Shown in pieces: positions 29,268 to 34,476 of a DNA stretch of 34,476 nucleotides (the stretch's first letter is position 1; the number at the start of each line of letters is the position of its first letter). This DNA is from an uncultured Candidatus Nitrosopumilus sp. (GTDB lineage: Archaea > Thermoproteota > Nitrososphaeria > Nitrososphaerales > Nitrosopumilaceae), in the NCBI GenBank assembly GCA_905612275.1, contig CAJQRM010000020.1:1-34476 (forward strand), given 5' to 3'. The notes under the pieces are model-generated. The model made no database searches. It worked only from the letters and a program-made list of their open reading frames with translations, and was not told where the DNA came from. Made by a program: the position numbers and the translations under genes.

Positions 29268-31940
29268 TTATCCTAAAATCATTGATTTTGCTTTTTGTAT
29301 TGCAGCGTCTTTTTTAGATGTGTCTTTACCTCCACCTTGAGCAAATTTAGCATCACCGCCACCAGAACCGCCTAAAATTGAGGCTATTTCCTTGGCAATA
29401 TCACCTGCATTTACGCCTGATTTCTCACCTGCAAATATCATTACACGTATAGTTGGACCTGCTTCAAAAATTCCACAAAATGCTGCAGTATCGTCTTTTG
29501 CAACTAATTTCTTTCCAAAGTTTTGATGGAAATAATCATCATAATTTTCATCTGCAGTAAAGAAGAGTTTTCCTTTATTGTTAATTCCTTCAGATTCTAA
29601 TGATTCTCCAGATAACACTTTTTCTATGAATACTGGAATCTTTTCTCTTGCTTTATCTTTATTTTCTTCTCTTGCTTTATCTTTGATTTCTTTTTGTGCT
29701 GATTCTTCTTTGTTTTGTGTTTGAATAATTTCTTGTTGCTTTACATATTCTTGTGCTGTTGGTCCTGAAACAAATTCTAATCTGACCACCCCATCTTGAA
29801 TTCGTTTTGTTCTTGTAATTTTGATTAGTTCAATATCTTTAGTTTGCTTTACGTGAGTTCCACCGCAAGCTTCTACATCAAAGTCTTCAATTGATACAAT
29901 TCTTACAGACTTTACTGGAACAACTCCGCCTTGGTAAATTTTAAAACCATACTTTTGTTCAGCAGTTCCTCTGTCATAGTTTTCTATAGTTACTTGCATG
30001 TCTTTTGCAATTATTTGGTTTGCAGTTTTTTCAATATCTGCCACTTCTGAATCAGTTAATGATGAGTGATGAGTAATATCTAATCTGGCGTGATCATCTT
30101 CTTTGAATGCAGAGTGTTGCCATATCCAAGATCCTAATATTTGTCTAGCTGATGAGTTTAGAATATGTGTACTGGTGTGATTTTTTGTAATGTTTGCACG
30201 TCTTACTGAATCTACTTTACATGATACTGTATCACCTTCAGATGGAATGCCTCCTTCTAATTCGTGTAAAATAACTCCGCCATGTTTGTTGACATCAATC
30301 ACTTTGAAGCCTGCTATGGTTCCGTGGTCTGGTTCTTGTCCACCACCACGTGCATAAAATGATGTTCTATCTAACACAATTCCTTTCTCAAAGACTTTGA
30401 GAACTTTTGCCTCAAACTCCATTGGGTCATCTTTGTAAAACAACATGTCAGTTTCTGGGATGTTTTCTAAGGAAAGTTGTTCCATTACTTTTTTCTTATC
30501 TGATTGGTGCAAATCTGATAATTTTGCATAAAATGATGATGGGATTTCAGAAATTACATCTACTTCTTTGAGGTATTCAGGTGTAATTCCATCTGATTCG
30601 TATAGTGTGATTAATTCATCAACTGATGGTGCTCTTCCTTTGTCTTTGAGTTTGGTTGCCATCTTACCCATTCTTGACTTTGATTCCACATACCTTTGAG
30701 ATTCTAACTCTAAGATGGTCTTGACATCTTGTCTTTTTGATTCAAGTTCTGGATAGGTATCTTTGAGATAGTCAATGTGCATGTCAATTAATTCATCAAT
30801 GTCTAGTTTGAAATTCATTCTGTCTATTGTTCCATTAATTCGTCTTAACATCATTCGAAGATTATATCCTCCACCAACATTACTTGGCAATGCTCCATCT
30901 GTAATTGCAAAAATCAAAGTTCTCAAATGATCTGCAATCAAATACATTCCTTCAAGCGGTGTGATGATTCTGTTAAGTTGGTCTTCAGTTAACCCTGTTG
31001 TCTTGATAGTTTGTTTTCTAACTTCTGTCAAGTCATCATAAATTTCTAAATTCTTTGCAATTGTTGTGAAATAATTTCGAAGCATTTCTGAATCTGAATC
31101 AATTCCAATTTTCTCCATTAGGTGATTAGTTATTGGACCAAAGCAGCAGTCATATGCAGTAGGGGTGCCTGTTGTAATCCATGCAAATCTTTCCAACCCT
31201 GCCCCCATATCAATAACTTTTTGATCAAGTGTTGTGTGTTGTCCCAGCTCCCCTTGAAATTCTGTAAATACTGCATTTCCAAGTTCTAATCCTTTGACAA
31301 AATATTCTAATGATGAACCAAATGAACCTCCACCTGCCCATACGTCTTCAACAAATACCACTTCTTCTTTTTTAATTCCAAATTGTTGTGTCAATAATCT
31401 AAAATCTAAATCTACACATTCATCTTTCCAGTATCCTCCGTTTTCTGGAATACTGTGTTGTCCAATCATACAAAAACTTGAAAAGTGTCTGCCCGTAACT
31501 CCTACGTTTTCTAAATCTTTGAAACGTAAACATGTTTGTGGAACTACTAGTGGATTTGCAGGAAATTCAAATACTACTTTGGAACCCATCACTCTTTGAA
31601 AATCTACTACTGATGCAATTGTAAAATACAAATCATCACGCCATCTGCATACTACTGGATACCTGCTAACTGAAGTATGGTTATTTTTTACAAAAAATTC
31701 TTCAACTTGTTTCCAAGCTTGTGTGTAATCAAATCGTTTTGTTGTTGGTGGTTCTCCAATGAATGAGTATGTGTCAGTTCCATCATCTGGACAAAGTGTT
31801 CTGTTTGCATCCAAAGTCCAAAAGAATCTGCCACATTTTGTGCAGCCCTTTCTGATAAATCCTTGTTCTTCAAATAATTTGACTTTATAGTATCTATCAG
31901 GATCTGCTGAAAATTCTTTTAAAATCTGATTTTTGTCCAA
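29268..31940 (-). CDS. alaS: Alanyl-tRNA synthetase (archaeal type)
   Basis: This class II synthetase charges tRNA-Ala and edits mischarged Ser/Gly. The 890-residue protein starts with an archaeal N-terminal extension containing CTKCGRFFW (Cys33, Cys36) and Cys50. The editing site has HTSTHILNSSAR (near 586) and CGGTH (near 690). A charged linker (around 735-770) holds a tandem KDKARE duplication, then a DHHA1-like C-terminal domain with GGSGGGDAKFAQGGG. The start is TTG; a reverse-strand TATA-like box centred 26 bases upstream implies that transcription begins at this codon. leuS follows after seven bases. Confidence 0.96.
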   Translation of the reverse strand: MDKNQILKEFSADPDRYYKVKLFEEQGFIRKGCTKCGRFFWTLDANRTLCPDDGTDTYSFIGEPPTTKRFDYTQAWKQVEEFFVKNNHTSVSRYPVVCRWRDDLYFTIASVVDFQRVMGSKVVFEFPANPLVVPQTCLRFKDLENVGVTGRHFSSFCMIGQHSIPENGGYWKDECVDLDFRLLTQQFGIKKEEVVFVEDVWAGGGSFGSSLEYFVKGLELGNAVFTEFQGELGQHTTLDQKVIDMGAGLERFAWITTGTPTAYDCCFGPITNHLMEKIGIDSDSEMLRNYFTTIAKNLEIYDDLTEVRKQTIKTTGLTEDQLNRIITPLEGMYLIADHLRTLIFAITDGALPSNVGGGYNLRMMLRRINGTIDRMNFKLDIDELIDMHIDYLKDTYPELESKRQDVKTILELESQRYVESKSRMGKMATKLKDKGRAPSVDELITLYESDGITPEYLKEVDVISEIPSSFYAKLSDLHQSDKKKVMEQLSLENIPETDMLFYKDDPMEFEAKVLKVFEKGIVLDRTSFYARGGGQEPDHGTIAGFKVIDVNKHGGVILHELEGGIPSEGDTVSCKVDSVRRANITKNHTSTHILNSSARQILGSWIWQHSAFKEDDHARLDITHHSSLTDSEVADIEKTANQIIAKDMQVTIENYDRGTAEQKYGFKIYQGGVVPVKSVRIVSIEDFDVEACGGTHVKQTKDIELIKITRTKRIQDGVVRLEFVSGPTAQEYVKQQEIIQTQNKEESAQKEIKDKAREENKDKAREKIPVFIEKVLSGESLESEGINNKGKLFFTADENYDDYFHQNFGKKLVAKDDTAAFCGIFEAGPTIRVMIFAGEKSGVNAGDIAKEIASILGGSGGGDAKFAQGGGKDTSKKDAAIQKAKSMILG

Positions 31941-31959
31941 CGTTGAGGCATGCTACTTT

Positions 31960-31970
31960 CTGATATTAAG
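31960..31970 (-). promoter_or_regulatory. TATA-like box of alaS-leuS
   Basis: CTTAATATCAG on the reverse strand is centred about 26 bases before the TTG at 31940, predicting a leaderless mRNA beginning with UUG. Confidence 0.5.
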
Positions 31971-31988
31971 AATTGTCGATTAATGGTT

Positions 31989-32000
31989 ACATTAAATATA
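31989..32000 (+). promoter_or_regulatory. TATA-like box of the unknown gene at 32021
   Basis: ACATTAAATATA is centred 26 bases before the ATG at 32021. It supports that start rather than the earlier ATT/GTG-type codons in the same frame. Confidence 0.5.
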
Positions 32001-32020
32001 ATCAATCTTTTATTCTAATC

Positions 32021-32530
32021 ATGTTTGGAAGTAAACCTACTCTCAAAGAAGGAACTCATATTTTCTCAATTAAAAAAAATGGTGAATTTAATGACTTTAT
32101 TTTTGGTGTTGTAACTGGCATTGATGATAGAAAAGTAGGTGTTAATGGTGTAATTGTTAATCCAATTGGTCTCAAAAATAAGATATCTCAAGGAAAAACT
32201 GGTGAAAGATCTAATGAGATCCTTAATCACCCAACTCCTGATAATGTTGTTTTAGCATTGGTGTATAGAGTAGAATCTGAGAATTTTGCTGAAGTTTTAG
32301 ATCTTGATGTTGATAAATGTGATATTATTCCACCAAAAATTTATCTAATGCTTGATGGTTGGATACGCGAATCATTACCTGAATTCATTAACAATGTTTT
32401 GTCTTTGGCTCCAGGTACTGAAAGAGATGAAGCAAAACGAATTTTAAAAAATAGAATGGAGACTTTAACAGATCCACATCTAAGACGAACTTTGTATGCT
32501 GTTTGTAGAAGTCTTAAAATTCTAAATTAA
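32021..32530 (+). CDS. Protein of unknown function
   Basis: The 169-residue product from ATG at 32021 is not recognised. It starts MFGSKPTLKEGTHIFSIKK and has a beta-rich N-terminal half (FGVVTGIDDRKVGVNGVIV). The helical C-terminal half includes DGWIRESLPEFINNVL and ERDEAKRILKNRMETLTDPHLRRTLYAVCRSL. There is no signal peptide or membrane segment. It has one Cys near the centre (DKCDIIPPK) and one near the end. Divergent from alaS and upstream of the P1 gene, it could belong to translation, but nothing in the sequence proves that. Confidence 0.7.
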   Translation: MFGSKPTLKEGTHIFSIKKNGEFNDFIFGVVTGIDDRKVGVNGVIVNPIGLKNKISQGKTGERSNEILNHPTPDNVVLALVYRVESENFAEVLDLDVDKCDIIPPKIYLMLDGWIRESLPEFINNVLSLAPGTERDEAKRILKNRMETLTDPHLRRTLYAVCRSLKILN

Positions 32531-32560
32531 ATATTTAATTTTAGGCGTAACTTCTCCATA

Positions 32561-32572
32561 GTTTTATATTAT
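32561..32572 (+). promoter_or_regulatory. TATA-like box of the P1 gene
   Basis: GTTTTATATTAT lies about 28 bases before the ATG at 32595, so P1 has its own promoter with almost no leader. Confidence 0.5.
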
Positions 32573-32594
32573 GCCCTAAGAGATTCATGGTACA

Positions 32595-32891
32595 ATGGAA
32601 TATGTTTACGCTGCTTTACTTCTTCACAAACTAGGCAAAGAAGTTAACGAGGCAAACCTCAGTTCAGTTGTTAAATCATCTGGCGCTGAAGTTAATGAAG
32701 CCCAAGTTAAATCCTTAGTCGCAGCCTTAGCCGATGTTAACATCGATGAGGCAGTTAAAGCCGCACCTGTAGCAACAGCAGCAGCCGCACCGGCAGCAGC
32801 AGCAGATGCACCAGCAAAAGAAGAAAAGAAGAAAGAAGAACCTAAAAACGAAGAAGCAGCCATGGAAGGATTATCATCCTTATTCGGCTAA
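32595..32891 (+). CDS. rpl12: Ribosomal stalk protein P1 (archaeal L12)
   Basis: The archaeal P1 protein dimerises and binds the P0 spine to recruit elongation factors. The 98 residues consist of a helical dimerisation domain ([19 protein letters not shown]), an Ala-rich hinge (about 58-75), a Lys/Glu-rich segment and the factor-binding tail [13 protein letters not shown]. It is usually encoded directly after rpl10; here rpl10 is on the opposite strand beyond a membrane-protein gene. Codons at the 3' half are more GC-rich than the surroundings, owing to Ala use. Confidence 0.96.
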   Translation: MEYVYAALLLHKLGKEVNEANLSSVVKSSGAEVNEAQVKSLVAALADVNIDEAVKAAPVATAAAAPAAAADAPAKEEKKKEEPKNEEAAMEGLSSLFG

Positions 32892-32959
32892 GCAACTTTA
32901 TTTTTTCAACTTAATTTTATACTTATTTTTATTAATCTTAATTACTCTGTGTACTGTCT

Positions 32960-33604
32960 TTGTATCTGTTGACAGAATTTTCTTTTAGTTCTGAATTTTT
33001 TATTTATGTTTTAGATCTGTTTGGTACTGTAGCATTTGCAATTACAGGTGCCTTTAAGGCAATTGAGAAAAAATTTGATGTTGTAGGAATTTTGTTACTT
33101 GCAACTATTACTGGTGTTGCAGGTGGCACGATTAGAGATGTAATTTTAGGTAGAGTTCCTAACTCTATATCTGATCCTACTTATGTTGTGGTAACAATCG
33201 CATCTGGAATTGTAATTTTCTTTTTGTATTCTCGTTTGAAAAAACATTGGAATCTATTTTTGAAATTTGATGCTATTGGATTAGGAGTGTTTACAATTAT
33301 TGGAGCAACTTTTGCATACAATATTTTTGGATTAAATTTTTTGGCAATTTTATTGGCAGGTATTTTGACTGCTGCTGGAGGAGGTATACTTCGGGATATC
33401 TTTGTTAATCAAATTCCTATAGTTTTTGTAAAAGAATTCTATCTTTCTGCAAGTTTTATTGGCATTGTAATATTTTCTATTATTTTGTATTTTACAGATG
33501 AACTATACTATGCTACTATTGTTGGAATAATTCTAACTACTTCTTTGAGGTTAATTGCAATGAAGTATAATTGGAATTTACCTAAGGTAAAAAATACCGA
33601 TTGA
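32960..33604 (+). CDS. TRIC/YadS-family (UPF0126) membrane protein
   Basis: The 214-residue protein has seven predicted membrane segments in two similar halves: LDLFGTVAFAITGAFKAIEKKFDVVG with GVAGGTIRDVILGRVP, and DAIGLGVFTIIGATFAYN with AAGGGILRDIFVNQIP. The paired Gly-Gly-x-x-Arg-Asp loops are the hallmark of the family, members of which form trimeric potassium channels; some bacterial relatives have been linked to glycine transport, so the substrate here is open. No ATG fits. TTG at 32960 is chosen, with TTG at 32969 equally possible. It ends flush against the convergent rpl10 stop. Confidence 0.85.
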   Translation: MYLLTEFSFSSEFFIYVLDLFGTVAFAITGAFKAIEKKFDVVGILLLATITGVAGGTIRDVILGRVPNSISDPTYVVVTIASGIVIFFLYSRLKKHWNLFLKFDAIGLGVFTIIGATFAYNIFGLNFLAILLAGILTAAGGGILRDIFVNQIPIVFVKEFYLSASFIGIVIFSIILYFTDELYYATIVGIILTTSLRLIAMKYNWNLPKVKNTD

Positions 33605-34471
33605 TTAGGCTGGTGTGTAATCTTTTGCTTGGCTTGCTACGCCTTTAGCTTGTGCATCTGCTTTTTGTAAAATTTGCTCTTTTGTTTCATCTGTCATGAA
33701 ACCTGATTCAACAGATACTGAGCGTGCAGATTGTGCTGCTTTTGTAAGAATTTGTGTAATGTTATCTGCAGTGATGTACCCTGCCTCAATTGATAATGAT
33801 ACTGCTTCTTGGTGGAATTGTGCAAATGCATTTCTTGTTTTCTCAACATCTACTATCATTTCTTCTTCAGTGTATTTGAGACCATCTTCAACTGCTGAAT
33901 AAAGTGAAATTCCTGCTTCTACTGGTTTGATATCTAATTTACCTAAAATTGATGCTAATTTTTCATTAATTGTTTCGCCCTTCTTTGCTGGTGTTGTATC
34001 TTTTGCAATCCAAATTGTTCCTTGATCAATTTTTGTTGGAATTTTTGCATCTTTGAATTCTGTAAGCATTGGTCCTGGTGCAATTCCTGTATTTTTAGCA
34101 GGTACTACAATATCGATACTTGCAATATCTCCAGCACGTGCACCCATCATGACTTTGTTTTTGCCCAATAGTACGTTTAGTTTGAATGGTGACATGTTTG
34201 TAAAAATGAATATCAGTTGTTCTTTTAGTTCTAGGGATATTTCTTTCATTCCTGGAATCTCTAATGTTTCAAGTGCTTTTTTTGCAATGTTGTTTTTAAC
34301 ACATACAAATTCTACTTCCCCTTTCAAAGTTTTTCTTAATGGTAAAATTTGTGTAGAACGAACTTTTTTCATTTTAATTATTGAAATGGTTTTGTATTTT
34401 TTTGGTAACTCTATTAATTGCTGATACATTTCTGTTTTTCTTTTTGGATATGTAGTTCTATTTTCATGCAT
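33605..34471 (-). CDS. rpl10: Ribosomal stalk protein P0 (uL10)
   Basis: P0 anchors the ribosomal stalk to 23S rRNA and carries the P1 dimers. The 288-residue protein has the rRNA-binding domain (YKTISIIKMKKVRSTQILPLRK, VKNNIAKKALE) and the inserted domain (VPAKNTGIAPGPMLTEFK). The C-terminal helical spine contains two similar 26-residue segments (about 225-250 and 251-276: SLSIEAGYITADNITQIL and SVSVESGFMTDETKEQIL). It ends KGVASQAKDYTPA and lacks the acidic LSSLFG-type tail present on P1 and on P0 of many archaea. ATG at 34471 lies at the window edge, so upstream partners (L1, L11) cannot be seen. Confidence 0.94.
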   Translation of the reverse strand: MHENRTTYPKRKTEMYQQLIELPKKYKTISIIKMKKVRSTQILPLRKTLKGEVEFVCVKNNIAKKALETLEIPGMKEISLELKEQLIFIFTNMSPFKLNVLLGKNKVMMGARAGDIASIDIVVPAKNTGIAPGPMLTEFKDAKIPTKIDQGTIWIAKDTTPAKKGETINEKLASILGKLDIKPVEAGISLYSAVEDGLKYTEEEMIVDVEKTRNAFAQFHQEAVSLSIEAGYITADNITQILTKAAQSARSVSVESGFMTDETKEQILQKADAQAKGVASQAKDYTPA

Positions 34472-34476
34472 GTTTC

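Noticed and set aside
32624-32863. Reverse-strand Ala/Ser-rich frame
   Set aside because: It is the complement of the Ala/Lys/Glu-rich P1 gene; its composition is a codon-bias artefact.
34053-34424. 123-codon forward frame
   Set aside because: Antisense shadow of rpl10.
1-34476. CRISPR array, insertion sequence, integrase or prophage
   Set aside because: No regularly spaced repeats, transposase or recombinase motifs were seen; the only strong direct repeats are the PEFG cassettes.

Overview
This AT-rich window comes from an ammonia-oxidising archaeon of the Nitrososphaerota (Thaumarchaeota), most probably a marine Nitrosopumilus-like organism. Four tandem secreted proteins end in the PEFG-CTERM sorting signal typical of that group. 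The largest RNA polymerase gene (rpoA) is a single unsplit reading frame, whereas most other archaea split it into A' and A''. Information genes are of archaeal type (RpoH, L30e, short two-KH NusA, P0/P1 stalk proteins, archaeal LeuRS and AlaRS). Many genes have a TATA-like box about 25 bases before the start codon, implying leaderless mRNAs.

Layout. 1-982 (-): radical SAM protein running off the left edge. 1128-4728 (+): four PEFG-CTERM surface proteins, each with its own promoter; three share almost identical DNA at the 3' end. 4725-7911 (-): larC-larE-cysteine desulfurase, joined by 4-base stop/start overlaps. 8001-9728 (+): malate dehydrogenase and larB, divergent from larC. LarB, LarC and LarE together are the complete biosynthetic set for the nickel-pincer nucleotide cofactor of LarA-type racemases; no LarA is in the window. 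9832-19493 (+): transcription/translation cluster rpoH-rpoB-rpoA-LSm, then rpl30e-nusA-rps12-rps7, followed by an intron-containing tRNA-Gln(CTG). 19653-21206: a small unknown gene, a YkgJ-like Cys-cluster protein and a GNAT acetyltransferase. 21212-24349: geranylgeranyl-reductase-like flavoprotein, UbiE-like methyltransferase, chorismate-lyase-like protein and UbiA-like membrane protein, a set that looks like isoprenoid quinone (or other prenylated aromatic) metabolism. 24419-26312: a DUF1059 protein, a 44-residue ORF and a secreted beta-propeller with a CFI-box C-terminus. 26390-31940 (-): alaS-leuS. 32021-34471: an unknown protein, stalk protein P1, a TRIC/YadS-type membrane protein and, on the opposite strand, stalk protein P0.

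The only stretch above 300 bases without a protein gene, 22226-22555, is not empty. It holds a TATA-like box, about 155 bases that fold into a hairpin plus a three-way junction, and a run of nine T. I read it as a probable unannotated structured RNA.

The strongest candidates for something new are the structured RNA at 22358-22514; the coupling of a cysteine desulfurase to a LarE with three candidate cluster-binding cysteines, inside a complete nickel-pincer cofactor locus; and the homogenised PEFG-CTERM 3' cassettes. All functional names rest on reading translated sequence by eye; no database search was run.
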